Notes: generated from the sequence alone by a model not told the origin. A stretch of 64,000 bases of DNA from Deltaproteobacteria bacterium (GCA_017302795.1 JAFLCB010000007.1:62001-126000); one strand, 5' to 3'. Positions 52,632-62,708 are shown, numbered from the stretch's first letter. Numbers and translations: made by a program.

Positions 52632-53570
52632 GTGGTGAAACGATTTTTAAAACTCGCGGCTGTATTCGCCGCGGTATTCGTCCAACAAGCGGTTTTGTCC
52701 GTTCCAACCGCTATTGCGAAAAGTCCGGCAAGCGAAGTAGCGCCATTGCCTCTGAACTCATTCCTTGAAAGAAAGCTGCGTCGGGAAAAATTCAAACCCG
52801 CGTTTATTCGACAAATGCTACGTGCATACGAGCCAAGAGATTTTCATTCTGTATTGGAGTTGAACGTCCTTCTGTACCTTCGAAAATCCGATTATCATGG
52901 TCCGCAAGTTTCTGACGAGGCGGTAACTGAAGTGCGCGACTTTCAACAAGCGCAAGCTAAGTGGCTTCGTCTAGCTGAATCACGGTACGGCGTCGATCAA
53001 AACGCAGTCGCCAGTCTTCTTTGGATTGAATCCCGACTAGGGAAAAATGTAGGAAATTTCCACGTTCCGAGCGTCTATCTCCATTTAATTCAGGCGCCAC
53101 GTGTCTCCGTTCAAAACTATCTTCTTTCCAGGACCGAGAAGTTCACGGATTCAGTTTCGGAAGCGGACCAAAAGGAAATTGTCGCCAGAACTCACAAGAA
53201 AGCAAAATGGGCGCTTGACGAGCTACGGGCGCTTCAAAAAGTTCACGCTTGGAAATGGAAAGTAGACGAAGATCTTCGCGGCTCATTCTCGGGTGCTTTT
53301 GGTATCCCGCAGTTTTTACCTTCGAGCTATGTGCGCTGGGCAAGATCGCGCAAAAAATCAACCCAGCCCGTGCTCAGTCGGCCTGAGGATGCTATCTTTA
53401 GCGTAGGCTTTTATCTTATGGACCATGGTTGGAAGAAATCCAGTCGCGAAGCCCAGCTAGCAGCGCTTTACAAATACAATAATAGTCACGACTATGCGGC
53501 TGCGATCCTTTCGTTAGCTGATCGGGTCAAAGAAGAAGCCGAGCTAAAGGAAAGTAAACAAACAAGATGA
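52632..53570 (+). CDS. MltB-like lytic murein transglycosylase (SLT_2)
   Basis: Exported by a signal peptide (LKLAAVFAAVFVQQAVLSVP). The SLT_2 domain has the catalytic Glu in ASLLWIESRLGKN and the SGAFGIPQFLPSSYVRW motif. It cleaves peptidoglycan glycan strands. The start is uncertain: GTG 52632 gives a good signal peptide but no clear ribosome site; the frame is open to an upstream ATG (52572). It overlaps the pirin gene by 4 bases (ATGA). Confidence 0.87.
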   Translation: MVKRFLKLAAVFAAVFVQQAVLSVPTAIAKSPASEVAPLPLNSFLERKLRREKFKPAFIRQMLRAYEPRDFHSVLELNVLLYLRKSDYHGPQVSDEAVTEVRDFQQAQAKWLRLAESRYGVDQNAVASLLWIESRLGKNVGNFHVPSVYLHLIQAPRVSVQNYLLSRTEKFTDSVSEADQKEIVARTHKKAKWALDELRALQKVHAWKWKVDEDLRGSFSGAFGIPQFLPSSYVRWARSRKKSTQPVLSRPEDAIFSVGFYLMDHGWKKSSREAQLAALYKYNNSHDYAAAILSLADRVKEEAELKESKQTR

Positions 53571-54574
53571 TCATCAAAGAATACTCAATCGATTTTCAAT
53601 GGCCGACCCGCGAGCCTTTTTTGTTTTGTGTACATCACTTGGATCGATATCCAAATGGAGAAGCGGACTTCGCTCCAGATCGCAGACACTTAAAGGGGCG
53701 ACAGATTGGGCAAGACTTCGTCGAAAAAGACGGTTTTCGAATGTACCACGGCGAATCGGTTCCGGGATTCCCGGTGCATCCTCATCGCGGTTTTGAAACC
53801 ATAACGGTGGTTCGGCGTGGCTACGTCGACCACGCTGATTCACTTGGTGCAGCCGGGCGGTATGGAGAAGGAGATGTGCAGTGGATGACCGCTGGCGCTG
53901 GAGTTCAGCATTCAGAGATGTTTCCACTTTTAAAGCAAGATCAGGGCAACACGGTCGAACTGTTCCAGATCTGGCTGAATTTGCCGCGTAAAAGCAAAAT
54001 GGGCTCACCTCATTTTACTATGTTTTGGAACGAAAAAATCCCTCGGGTAAAGGTTGATCAGTCTCGTGTAGAAGTCGAGGTTATAGCCGGCAGTTTCTGT
54101 GAAGTTCAAGCGCTTGGGCCGCCGCCCGATAGCTGGGCATCGGATCCGACAAATGAAGTTCGCGTTTTGATTGTAAAAGTTCTGCCGGGTGGCAAGTTTA
54201 TTCTGCCGAAGGCGATCGGGAATACGTCTCGAATGCTTTACTTCTACGAGGGAAATTCGGCAGTCGTGCAAGGCGCGGCCGTCAACGTGCAGACGGCGTT
54301 TGAAATAAATAGCAGCGATGAACTTGCGATTTCCATAGCTGCCGACGCGCAATCCGCCGCTTTTTTACTGCTTGAAGCAAAGCCGATTGGTGAACCAACC
54401 ATACAATACGGACCGTTTGTGATGAACTCTAAAGAGGAGATCGCGCAGACAATTGACGAATTCCGTAAAACTGAGTTTGGTGGTTGGACTTGGCCCTCGG
54501 CTTATCCTGTTCATGGGCCGGGGTTGAGGCGATTTGCGAAGTATCCTGGAGGAAAAATTGAAACGCCGACTTAG
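53567..54574 (+). CDS. Pirin-family cupin protein
   Basis: Bicupin. Metal ligands lie in FPVHPHRGFETITVV and VQWMTAGAGVQHSEMF; NTVELFQIWLNLPRK follows. Family members are quercetinase-like or transcription cofactors. Length 335 aa is a little longer than most. Translation is coupled to the transglycosylase gene. Confidence 0.92.
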   Translation: MIIKEYSIDFQWPTREPFLFCVHHLDRYPNGEADFAPDRRHLKGRQIGQDFVEKDGFRMYHGESVPGFPVHPHRGFETITVVRRGYVDHADSLGAAGRYGEGDVQWMTAGAGVQHSEMFPLLKQDQGNTVELFQIWLNLPRKSKMGSPHFTMFWNEKIPRVKVDQSRVEVEVIAGSFCEVQALGPPPDSWASDPTNEVRVLIVKVLPGGKFILPKAIGNTSRMLYFYEGNSAVVQGAAVNVQTAFEINSSDELAISIAADAQSAAFLLLEAKPIGEPTIQYGPFVMNSKEEIAQTIDEFRKTEFGGWTWPSAYPVHGPGLRRFAKYPGGKIETPT

Positions 54575-54671
54575 AGTCAATGCTCGTGAATCAACAATTC
54601 TATAAAGTTCCGATGAGCAACAAAGTTATTCGTTGTCGTTGAACTGAACCTAGCCTAATACTCGGCCGCAT

Positions 54672-55166
54672 ATGACAATAGACAACGTCGTTCAGAACCC
54701 ATTCGCTGTAATTACAATTATCGCAGCGCCCGCGATTCTAACTAATGCATCAAGCATCCTAACTCTCAGCACAAGCACGCGCCTCATGCGGTGTTTGGAT
54801 CGAATCAATACCCTAACGGGTCATCTCGATCGGCACGAGATTTCTAAAGAGCTGCGGGCGGTCTACCTCGAGCAGGCAGAGCTCTCACACCGGCAGGCTC
54901 GGCAGTTTTTGGGCGCATTGCGCTGGATCTATGTCGCACTTGCGGCATTCGCGATCGCAAGCTTTCTTGCATTGATGGGTGCTTCGACGGTGACGTTGTT
55001 GCCTGAAAAAGTTATTGAAGCTTTGGGCGCACTAAGTTTGGTCGCTGGCGGCGTGGGCGCATTGGGCTTTCTCTGGTCAAGTATCAATTTGATTTCCGCT
55101 AGCCGAATTACTGTCCAAATTCTTCAAACGGACAACGAGATTTTAAAAGCTCTCCATCGTAAATAA
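54672..55166 (+). CDS. DUF2721 membrane protein
   Basis: 164 residues, two to three membrane segments (AVITIIAAPAILTNASSI, WIYVALAAFAIASFLALM, LSLVAGGVGALGFLWS) with a helical charged loop (RCLDRINTLTGHLDRHE) between. This matches the DUF2721 layout. Function unknown. Convergent with the YfiR-like gene. Confidence 0.82.
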   Translation: MTIDNVVQNPFAVITIIAAPAILTNASSILTLSTSTRLMRCLDRINTLTGHLDRHEISKELRAVYLEQAELSHRQARQFLGALRWIYVALAAFAIASFLALMGASTVTLLPEKVIEALGALSLVAGGVGALGFLWSSINLISASRITVQILQTDNEILKALHRK

Positions 55167-55171
55167 AATAG

Positions 55172-55693
55172 TTAATCGACCTTCTTAGCTAGTCGCAGAA
55201 GCTGTGAACTAATTTTGAGATCGCGCATTTCAAGATTCGTTCGATCAACGGAAAATCGAAGTTTTCCAGATTCAGAAAATAAAAGTATGGATGCTCCTCG
55301 ACGGTAGTGCGTCTCGTATGGAGAGATCACTAAAAGTTTCCGCTGCTCGATGCTCTTTACGAGAAGCTCAAAACCGGACGGTCGCAGTTTTTCAGCGAAG
55401 ATTACATCAACCTCTGTGGGAACTAACTCTCCAGAGATTGCAATGGCGCGAATAGCTCGGTCCGGATTTTTTCGCTCAGAAAGGAGTTTCTCAAAACTCT
55501 TAAGCATCACATCGTTTTCCCAAACGCCTATTAAAATCTCTTGTCCGGTGCCATTTGGCCAAGTGATATAGGAAAGAAATTGGTAGACATAGGCCGCTCG
55601 TAGGTCTTCCTCTGGGCGAGGGCTGAGAGCATGCACCATTGTTTTTGCTGAGAAAATAAAAAAAATAAGAAGCGAGCATAGACTTAGTTTCAT
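55172..55693 (-). CDS. YfiR-family periplasmic protein
   Basis: DUF4154/YfiR-like: signal peptide, then RAAYVYQFLSYITWPNG, LIGVWENDVML and GASILLFSESGKLRFSVDR. YfiR proteins repress membrane signalling enzymes in the periplasm. ATG 55693 overlaps the stop of the TonB-dependent receptor (TGATG). With the receptor and the divergent kinase it forms a probable signalling unit. Confidence 0.9.
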   Translation of the reverse strand: MKLSLCSLLIFFIFSAKTMVHALSPRPEEDLRAAYVYQFLSYITWPNGTGQEILIGVWENDVMLKSFEKLLSERKNPDRAIRAIAISGELVPTEVDVIFAEKLRPSGFELLVKSIEQRKLLVISPYETHYRRGASILLFSESGKLRFSVDRTNLEMRDLKISSQLLRLAKKVD

Positions 55694-57732
55694 CAAAAAC
55701 TCATCACATACTCAGTGCCAACTGCCCATTCGCGCGATGGTCCTGGGATTGGACCTAACGTAGAGGTTTCTCCTTTATATGGAAGAATATAGGTTTTCTC
55801 TTGGTTCAAGAGATTTGAAATCGAAACTTTGACTGAAAACCCCGTAATTTTTTCGAATTCGTACTTCGCATTGAGCCCAAGTATCAGTGTCGGTTCGAAA
55901 TCGCGAATTTCAGAAACTGCACTTGAATTGTTCCATGCCCAACCTTGACGTACGCCCTCCCATGCGGCGTTCAATGAGATTTTTAAAGCATCGAGAGTCG
56001 ACTGTACGTACCCTGTGGCACGCAGGGTGGGGAAGGCCAAGAGGTGATTCTCATTGTTGCTAGCATATTGCGTGATGTTGTTCATTCCTGCGCTTGTCGC
56101 ATAGGCTAAGCTGGTAGATGCTCGAAAATTTGTTGAGTGCCACTGATATGTGAGCTCCGCTCCATTGGCTCCGGTTCTGTCAAAGTTCCGATACTGATCG
56201 CCAACTTGGTTTCCAGTTGCGACGTTTGTATAAACAATCGGGCTAGAAATCAAAATTGAGAACAAGTTCAAACTTAAAAGTGAGTTCGAATTAATGATCT
56301 CGCTCAACTCAACTTCATAAGTTTGAGTTCGCTCTGGTGAAATACTCGTATTCAAACTCAATGTTTCCGCGGCAGGGCTGCGGTAGGCTGCTGACGCCAT
56401 TAATTTGTACGTCGTCGCACCGAGGGTTCGGGTGTATGCCAGGCGCGGCACCGTAGAACTAGGGACTCGCGACGGAATCTCGTGACGAACACCGAAAACA
56501 AAAGATGTTTCGTCGTCCTGCCAGTTGTATTCGCTATAAAATGAAGTCCAATTTTGAGATAGTTCCAGGGTGGGATTAGAATTGCCTGAAAACCTATTGC
56601 TGTCCTCGCCGATGTCGCTAAGGACTGTGCCTTTGTCGTCGCGGTATTTCACGCCATAGCTTAAGCTATGTACTGTATTCGAATAGGAACCATCTACGGC
56701 GGTATCTATCCTTTGGTAGGATTTGTCATAGAAGGCGCCGCTTGCAAACGTGCTCGGATCTGGAGAATTCCAAGGCGTTTGTTGGTTGAAGTTGCCGCTG
56801 ACTTTGAGACTATGTGAATCGAAACTAAAACTGCGCTGAAGGCCGAATTGAAATTGGCGATGCCTTGCCGAAATGGCCGGAATAGCCGGTGTTCCATAGT
56901 TTGCGACTTGTTTCGTTTCGATTTCCTCAAAGGCAAGCTTCGCATTCCAATCTTGCCATCGAACATGCGCGATTGAGCCTCTGGGGGCAAACAATGCGGC
57001 GTCTTTCAAATCTGCGGATTCACCAACAAGTGAATTGTACTCTTTGTCTGAAACAGTAGACAGGATTCCGTATGCGAGAATTCCAGTCTCAACCGATGAT
57101 CCAGATTCTGGCAGGAAGCGGGAAGAGCGCAGCCCGAGAGCCGCCGTTCCTCGGGAGGCATTGGCGCGCGGCATCCCACCAGCAGCTACGTCAAATCTCA
57201 ATCCTGTTTCGCCATTCATTGCCACTGTAGTGATAGAAATTACTGCAAGCTCCGCGTTGCCACCGTGAACAACGGATCCAGGGCCGCGTATGATTTCGAT
57301 TTTCTCTATGAGGCTAAGCGGAAATCGATCACCGATAATAAAAGTGCTGTAGGCGAGTTCGTTGTATTCAAAGCCGTCAATCAAAACCAAGACTTTCCCC
57401 TCATGTCCCCAGATACCGCGAAAACCTAATCCCAATGTTTGCGCAAGATCAGCGCCGATATGAAATCCCGGCACTAGAGAAATGAATTCCTGAAGAGTTG
57501 TTGCGCCCGACGCTTGAATCGCGGGGCGGTCGAAGACTGAGATCACGCCCGGGGCCCGTCGAATCGAAGAAGCGACAGGTGTTGCGACTTTGATTTCTGT
57601 ATTCATGAGCTCTTCAAGACTTTCGGTCTGAAGGTTTGCTTTGGCCATCGGCACAAATAGTAGAACCAGGTAAAATGAGTGAAGTAAGCCAGACCGGACC
57701 ATGGTCTGGGTCGTAGGGCGGGAGAAAAACAT
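55693..57732 (-). CDS. TonB-dependent outer membrane receptor
   Basis: 679 residues. Signal peptide (FYLVLLFVPMAKA), plug domain (SIRRAPGVISVFDRP, GATTLQEFISLVPGF, IEIIRGPGSVVHGGNAELAV), then a long barrel with repeated strands to the C terminus (GTEYVMSF, ending in Phe). ATG 57732 follows GGGAAG; the open frame upstream is a chance extension. Ligand unknown; no siderophore genes nearby. Confidence 0.92.
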   Translation of the reverse strand: MFFSRPTTQTMVRSGLLHSFYLVLLFVPMAKANLQTESLEELMNTEIKVATPVASSIRRAPGVISVFDRPAIQASGATTLQEFISLVPGFHIGADLAQTLGLGFRGIWGHEGKVLVLIDGFEYNELAYSTFIIGDRFPLSLIEKIEIIRGPGSVVHGGNAELAVISITTVAMNGETGLRFDVAAGGMPRANASRGTAALGLRSSRFLPESGSSVETGILAYGILSTVSDKEYNSLVGESADLKDAALFAPRGSIAHVRWQDWNAKLAFEEIETKQVANYGTPAIPAISARHRQFQFGLQRSFSFDSHSLKVSGNFNQQTPWNSPDPSTFASGAFYDKSYQRIDTAVDGSYSNTVHSLSYGVKYRDDKGTVLSDIGEDSNRFSGNSNPTLELSQNWTSFYSEYNWQDDETSFVFGVRHEIPSRVPSSTVPRLAYTRTLGATTYKLMASAAYRSPAAETLSLNTSISPERTQTYEVELSEIINSNSLLSLNLFSILISSPIVYTNVATGNQVGDQYRNFDRTGANGAELTYQWHSTNFRASTSLAYATSAGMNNITQYASNNENHLLAFPTLRATGYVQSTLDALKISLNAAWEGVRQGWAWNNSSAVSEIRDFEPTLILGLNAKYEFEKITGFSVKVSISNLLNQEKTYILPYKGETSTLGPIPGPSREWAVGTEYVMSF

Positions 57733-57890
57733 CGCACTTCCCTTTCTCTGTGAAGAGAAACCAAGCCTAGATTCGGATTTTGACTTACGGCAAGGAAGGC
57801 GGCGAAGCGTGACGCTGGTTGACGAGAGTTCCCTACGAAATTGCGGACAAAATCCGATAAGTAGTTGTCCCAAAATCAGAGGATATTTCA

Positions 57891-59537
57891 TTGAGGTTTT
57901 CGCGTCGAGATCCGAATCAAAACGGCCCAGAAGTTTCAGGAACGCCGGTCGTACCGTTTGAAACTCTTTTGCTACAGACAATTCGGTGGCCGTTGATTTC
58001 AGCTCTGTTTTTAGCGGCAGTGCTGATGATCGGGTTCATGGCAAAATCCGAGCTGCAGAGTTTAGAGATGCGAATCCGGTCTGAGGCGAAGATCGTAAAG
58101 TTTAACGCCGTCGCGGCTATTGAGTTCGGTGACGACGAACATTTAGGACGCCTAGTTCAATCTTTGGTAAGTGGTGAAGAAGGAAGCTTGGCTGGAATCC
58201 GAAAGATTGATGAAGATTGGATTTTTCAATCCGTCGGCGAACTTCCTGCTCCGTGGACACAGTCAAACTGGCGCGCCTCTTTTTTTGATGGTGAAAAAGC
58301 CGATGCCCAAAAAGACGGGCTCGGGCCCGATTTTGAAACTTTGCTCTCGTTTCGAGCGATTGCGTTTCGATCCTATATTCGTTCCGGCGATGGGAAGATC
58401 ATCGGTGAGATATACATTGCAACGTCGACCGCACATTTTATGTCAAAGCTCTTACAGATTTTGATTTTAATCGGATTCTGCTTCATCGTTTCGACTACGT
58501 TTGCAGTGTTTATGACGCGTTGGAATTCGCGTGCACTTGTTGAAAGTATTAAAGACTTTGTCGCCGTTGTACGCCGAGTTTCAGTTGTTGAAAATTTAAA
58601 ATTGCGAGTGCGGCCGCTGAAACCTCACGATAAACAACCGCTGATTCAGGAATTCGAAAATCTAGCGGTCGAATTTGATCGAATGATTGAGCGAATTGAA
58701 TTCAAAGACGAGTTTCTTGAATTGTTGAATCGTAATCTAGAATCTAAAGTGCGAGAGCGCACTCGCGAACTTGAAGGCAGTCGGATGCGTGCGACCGAAA
58801 GCGCTAGGCTTGCTTCGCTTGGGGAAATGGCCAGCGGTATTGCCCACGAAATCAATAATCCACTTGCGATAATCAAAGCAAGCGCCGAACAACTTTTGGT
58901 GAATAGTCAGAATCAGGAACTATCATCCGCAAGCATCAAAAAGTCAGCTGAACGTATTAGTCGAGTTGCTGATCGGATCGCAAAAATTATTATGGGACTC
59001 AGGACATTCGCTCGTGAAGGTAAGTCAGATCCCTTTGCAGTTGTTTCTATCGAAGCTGTAGTGAATGAAACCTTGGAGTTCTGTTTAAGTCGCTTTAAGA
59101 GTAATGGGATTGAGATCATCATAAATCCGATTTCAGCCGAACTCGTCGTGCATGGACGAAGCGTTCAGATGTCGCAAGTTCTTCTAAATTTACTAAACAA
59201 TGCTTACGACGCACTTGGTTCTTCGGAAGTCCTTTCACCTCGCATCGAAGTCTTAGGTCGAAAGATTGGCGATTTCGTCGAAATACACGTCGTCGATAAT
59301 GGGGTCGGAATACCCGAAGAAATTCGGACCCGGATCATGCAGCCCTTTTTTACGACGAAAGAGGTCGGAAAAGGAACTGGATTGGGACTAAGTATCTCAC
59401 GATCAATTATGGAAGACCATCGCGGCGAGCTTTTGTTAGCGCAAGATCCACTTCCGACGAGATTTATTATGCGATTTCCTCACGCCCAGTCGCAGCTTGC
59501 GCCCGCCCTGGGGTCAATCGAACAAGACGCCGCATAA
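57891..59537 (+). CDS. Sensor histidine kinase
   Basis: Two membrane segments (WPLISALFLAAVLMIGFMA and LLQILILIGFCFIVST) flank a periplasmic sensor domain of about 130 residues; then a HAMP-like linker, the HisKA box (GEMASGIAHEINNPLA, His319) and a GHKL ATPase (VLLNLLNNAYDAL, VDNGVGIPEE, GTGLGLSISRS). TTG 57891 with GAGG ahead. No adjacent response regulator. It diverges from the YfiR/receptor operon, so the sensor domain may be the YfiR target. Confidence 0.92.
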   Translation: MRFSRRDPNQNGPEVSGTPVVPFETLLLQTIRWPLISALFLAAVLMIGFMAKSELQSLEMRIRSEAKIVKFNAVAAIEFGDDEHLGRLVQSLVSGEEGSLAGIRKIDEDWIFQSVGELPAPWTQSNWRASFFDGEKADAQKDGLGPDFETLLSFRAIAFRSYIRSGDGKIIGEIYIATSTAHFMSKLLQILILIGFCFIVSTTFAVFMTRWNSRALVESIKDFVAVVRRVSVVENLKLRVRPLKPHDKQPLIQEFENLAVEFDRMIERIEFKDEFLELLNRNLESKVRERTRELEGSRMRATESARLASLGEMASGIAHEINNPLAIIKASAEQLLVNSQNQELSSASIKKSAERISRVADRIAKIIMGLRTFAREGKSDPFAVVSIEAVVNETLEFCLSRFKSNGIEIIINPISAELVVHGRSVQMSQVLLNLLNNAYDALGSSEVLSPRIEVLGRKIGDFVEIHVVDNGVGIPEEIRTRIMQPFFTTKEVGKGTGLGLSISRSIMEDHRGELLLAQDPLPTRFIMRFPHAQSQLAPALGSIEQDAA

Positions 59538-59580
59538 AACCGATTGTTTTGTCGTGTAGGTCGCGCTTGAATCTCTTCTT

Positions 59581-60357
59581 ATGAAGAAGAAATGGGTATG
59601 GATCGTCGTCATTGCAGCAGTTTTCGCAGCGGGTTTTTGGGGAATTCGTCGGCGCAACGCTGCGAAATCAGAGACGCTCGAAGCTGTTGTTGAAGGGCCA
59701 ATTATTGAGGCCGTCTACGCAATCGGAAAAATTGAGGCTGTAAGAAGATTTCAGGCTAAGGCAGGTGTGCCGAGCGGAATATCAAAGCTTCCAGTTCGTG
59801 AAGGAATGAACGTTCAGAGATTTGATGCTTTGGTGCATTTTGTTGAAGGCACGGTGATACGTGCTCCATTTTCTGGAATCGTTTCACGAGTGAATTATAA
59901 AGTGGGCGAATCTGTCTTTTCTGGCAACGTAGTTGTCGAAGTTATTGACCCATCAGAATTTGAAGTCCGGGTGGTTCTTGATCAAAGAGCTGCGATGCGC
60001 GTAAAACGAGGACAAATTGGCAAGATGAGCTTTGACGGCTTGCGAGACAAAGCTTTTGAAGCAGAAGTACGCGCAGTTTACTCGAGTGATTCGCAATTTA
60101 CGGTATTGCTGGTTCCACGGACACTCCCTGCCGAGGTGTTGGAAGGAATGACGGCAGATATTTCTATTGAAGTGAACAGGAAGGCGAGCGGTAGGACAGT
60201 TCCGATTGCGGCCCTACAAAACGGTTCCATAATTCGCGTGCGCTCAGGCAAGCGTGAAACGGTCGCAATTCAGGCGGGGATCGTCAATGCCGAACGGGTG
60301 GAAGTTCTAGCCGGCGACATTGCCATTGACGACCAAGTTGTCGTCAAAGCGAAGTAG
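59581..60357 (+). CDS. MacA/HlyD-like periplasmic adaptor protein
   Basis: 258 residues: N-terminal anchor (WVWIVVIAAVFAAGFWGI), split lipoyl/beta-barrel domains (VYAIGKIEAV, VIRAPFSGIVSRV, KVGESVFSGNVV, VPIAALQNGSIIRV). It is short because the helical hairpin is missing. It precedes an ABC permease by 2 bases and an ATPase, forming a MacAB-like export unit. No outer-membrane channel gene is present. Confidence 0.87.
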   Translation: MKKKWVWIVVIAAVFAAGFWGIRRRNAAKSETLEAVVEGPIIEAVYAIGKIEAVRRFQAKAGVPSGISKLPVREGMNVQRFDALVHFVEGTVIRAPFSGIVSRVNYKVGESVFSGNVVVEVIDPSEFEVRVVLDQRAAMRVKRGQIGKMSFDGLRDKAFEAEVRAVYSSDSQFTVLLVPRTLPAEVLEGMTADISIEVNRKASGRTVPIAALQNGSIIRVRSGKRETVAIQAGIVNAERVEVLAGDIAIDDQVVVKAK

Positions 60358-60359
60358 CG

Positions 60360-61616
60360 ATGTTCTTCCTTGCAATCCGCCATCTTGTATCAAGAAAAAA
60401 ACAAACGGTTCTTACGCTTCTGGGCATTGTTTTCGGTTCGATGGCGTTCGTCGCAATTTCGGGGTTCATGCTGGGCTTCCAATACTTCCTACTTGATCAG
60501 CTGATTAACAACGACGCTCACATTCGTGTGAGTGCGAGGGAAGATCGAATTGATCAGTCGGTTGCGATGCGGGATCTTTATGGACAATCGTCAGCGGCGC
60601 TTGTTGCATGGGTCACAGAGCTATCGGGCACTCGCAGCAATCCGAAAATAGAAAACCCCAGAGGTTGGGCTGAAATTTTGGGCCACGATCCAAGGGTTGA
60701 GGCCTATTCACCGCAATTTTCCAGTCAGGTTTTGTTTAGCCTCGGTGCCATTTCTGCTAACGGAAGATTGATCGGTTCCGAGCCTGACATGCAGGTCAAA
60801 GTCACGAATATCGAAAACTATGTTTTAACTGGAAAATTCACCGATATCGCGACCGGTGGAAACAGATTGCTCGTCGGGACTGGACTTCTTAAAAAACTTG
60901 GTTCCACCGATGGCTCCACCATTTTTGTTTCAAATGGTCGCAATCGTGCCACGCCTTTTAAAATCATAGGAACTTTCGAGACAGGTAATCGGCAACTGGA
61001 CGACTCAACGGCGTTTGCTGCCTTGATTGACGTACAGCGCCTGTCTGGACAACAAGACGAGATAAATAACATCGCTGTTCGGCTTTGGGATTTCAATCGC
61101 GCCCGCGATGTTGCCCATGACTGGCAAGCAGTTTCCGTTGACAAAGTAGAAAGCTGGGACGAGATAAACGCGGCCTTTTTAAATGTGTTTCAAATTCAAG
61201 ATGCGACGAGATATTTGATGATCGCAGTCATCTTGTTGGTTGCGGGGTTTGGAATCTACAACATTCTGAACGTTGTTGTTTCGCAGAAGAAAAAGGAAAT
61301 CGCCATCCTTAGATCGATTGGTTACGAGCAAGGCGACATACTGAAACTATTTTTTCTTCAAGGAATCATTTTGGGAGTCGTTGGATCGGCCCTCGGCTTG
61401 GCTCTTGGATATTTAGCCTGCCTAGCACTTGAGCTTGTTCGCTTCGGTGGTGGGCCCATGGGTGGCGGAACCTTTATGAAAGTCAGTTTTGACCCAATGA
61501 TATATGTGCGCGCTTTTCTGTTTGGGTCACTGTCCTCTGCATTTGCGAGTCTCATGCCGGCGCGGGCTGCTGGCAAGCTAACTCCAATTGATATTATCCG
61601 ATCGGGGGCCGAGTAA
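60360..61616 (+). CDS. ABC transporter permease, LolCE/MacB type
   Basis: Four membrane segments with a large periplasmic domain between the first and second, and the FtsX-like core at the C terminus (ILNVVVSQKKKEIAILRSIG, LFFLQGIILGVVGSALGL, ASLMPARAAGKLTPIDIIRSG). This topology fits permeases that extract lipoproteins or export substrates. Its stop overlaps the ATPase ATG (TAATG). Confidence 0.92.
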   Translation: MFFLAIRHLVSRKKQTVLTLLGIVFGSMAFVAISGFMLGFQYFLLDQLINNDAHIRVSAREDRIDQSVAMRDLYGQSSAALVAWVTELSGTRSNPKIENPRGWAEILGHDPRVEAYSPQFSSQVLFSLGAISANGRLIGSEPDMQVKVTNIENYVLTGKFTDIATGGNRLLVGTGLLKKLGSTDGSTIFVSNGRNRATPFKIIGTFETGNRQLDDSTAFAALIDVQRLSGQQDEINNIAVRLWDFNRARDVAHDWQAVSVDKVESWDEINAAFLNVFQIQDATRYLMIAVILLVAGFGIYNILNVVVSQKKKEIAILRSIGYEQGDILKLFFLQGIILGVVGSALGLALGYLACLALELVRFGGGPMGGGTFMKVSFDPMIYVRAFLFGSLSSAFASLMPARAAGKLTPIDIIRSGAE

Positions 61617-62284
61617 TGGCGCTCCAGGCGATTCAGGTTTCGAAATCTTTTGGCGAGCCACCGACAAAAGTGCTTCATGAGTTGGATTTTCTGATTGAAG
61701 AGGGAGAATTTGTCGCACTTACCGGTAGATCCGGTTCAGGAAAGTCCACTTTGCTTTATTTACTTGGCGCCTTAGATTTTCCCACGTCGGGAAAGATTTT
61801 AATCGACAACAAAGATATCTCCGAAATTTCAAGCGAAGCACTTCACGAGCTTCGAAACAGATCGGTTGGTTTCGTTTTTCAATTTCACTATCTACTTCCG
61901 GAACTCACGGCGATAGAGAATGTTTTGATGCCTTCAAGAAAAGCGGCGACCAAGGGAGTTGCGATAGAGGAATTTGTCGAACGTGCCCATGGTTTGATGG
62001 ACGAGTTTGGATTGTCCGACAAAAAAGATCGGTTGCCGAGGCAGCTGTCGGGCGGCGAACAGCAAAGAGTCGCGATCGCTCGGGCGCTGGCGATGCGTCC
62101 GCGGTACTTGTTTGCTGATGAGCCCACTGGATCTCTCGATACGGTGAACGGTGATATCGTTATGAGCTTGTTTGAAAAAACAAATCGAGAAGACAAGACC
62201 ACGGTAATTCTTGTGACCCATGATCCCGGCTTTGCGGCTCGTGCAACGAGGCAGATCAAGCTGGTGGACGGAAAGATGGCCTAA
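61616..62284 (+). CDS. ABC transporter ATPase, LolD/MacB type
   Basis: 222 residues. Walker A GRSGSGKST, signature LSGGEQQRVAIARAL, Walker B RYLFADEPTGSLDT and the switch His in ILVTHDPGFA. Length and the Q-loop sequence (VGFVFQFHYLLPELTA) fit the LolD/MacB/FtsE group. It powers the adjacent permease with the MacA-like adaptor. Confidence 0.95.
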   Translation: MALQAIQVSKSFGEPPTKVLHELDFLIEEGEFVALTGRSGSGKSTLLYLLGALDFPTSGKILIDNKDISEISSEALHELRNRSVGFVFQFHYLLPELTAIENVLMPSRKAATKGVAIEEFVERAHGLMDEFGLSDKKDRLPRQLSGGEQQRVAIARALAMRPRYLFADEPTGSLDTVNGDIVMSLFEKTNREDKTTVILVTHDPGFAARATRQIKLVDGKMA

Positions 62285-62354
62285 CTGGACCTCGGACCAG
62301 GTGCGCCGATCGTGTCTGTTTGTTGTCTTTCAAATAGTCTGCAACGCTTTAGTT

Positions 62355-62708
62355 ATGAAGCCTCATCCATGTCAAACTTGTGGAGCCTGTTGTGCCGCCT
62401 TTCGGGTCGGCTTCTATTGGCGAGAGGCCGAGTCGGCTGAACATTCCTCAGCCGTACCGTCAGGAATGTGGAGCGAAGGAAATCAGTTTCAACGTTCAAT
62501 GAAAGGTACAGAGGAAAAACATCATCCGAAGTGCGTCGCCCTAAAGGGAGTCGTAGGGAAATTTTCTGAGTGCTCGATCTACGAAAACCGTTCGTCGACT
62601 TGTCGAAACTTCGAAGCGTCATACAAAGATGGCACCGCTCGCCCTCGTTGTGACGAAGCACGGGCGAAACATGGACTTCGTCCACTCACCAAACAAGATT
62701 GGCGTTAG
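62355..62708 (+). CDS. YkgJ-family cysteine cluster protein
   Basis: The CxxCxxCC motif (HPCQTCGACCAAFRVGF) begins the protein and CSIYENRSSTCRNF supplies further Cys, a likely zinc or iron-sulfur site. 117 residues. ATG 62355 opens at the motif; the open frame upstream is not coding-like. Function unknown. Confidence 0.85.
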   Translation: MKPHPCQTCGACCAAFRVGFYWREAESAEHSSAVPSGMWSEGNQFQRSMKGTEEKHHPKCVALKGVVGKFSECSIYENRSSTCRNFEASYKDGTARPRCDEARAKHGLRPLTKQDWR

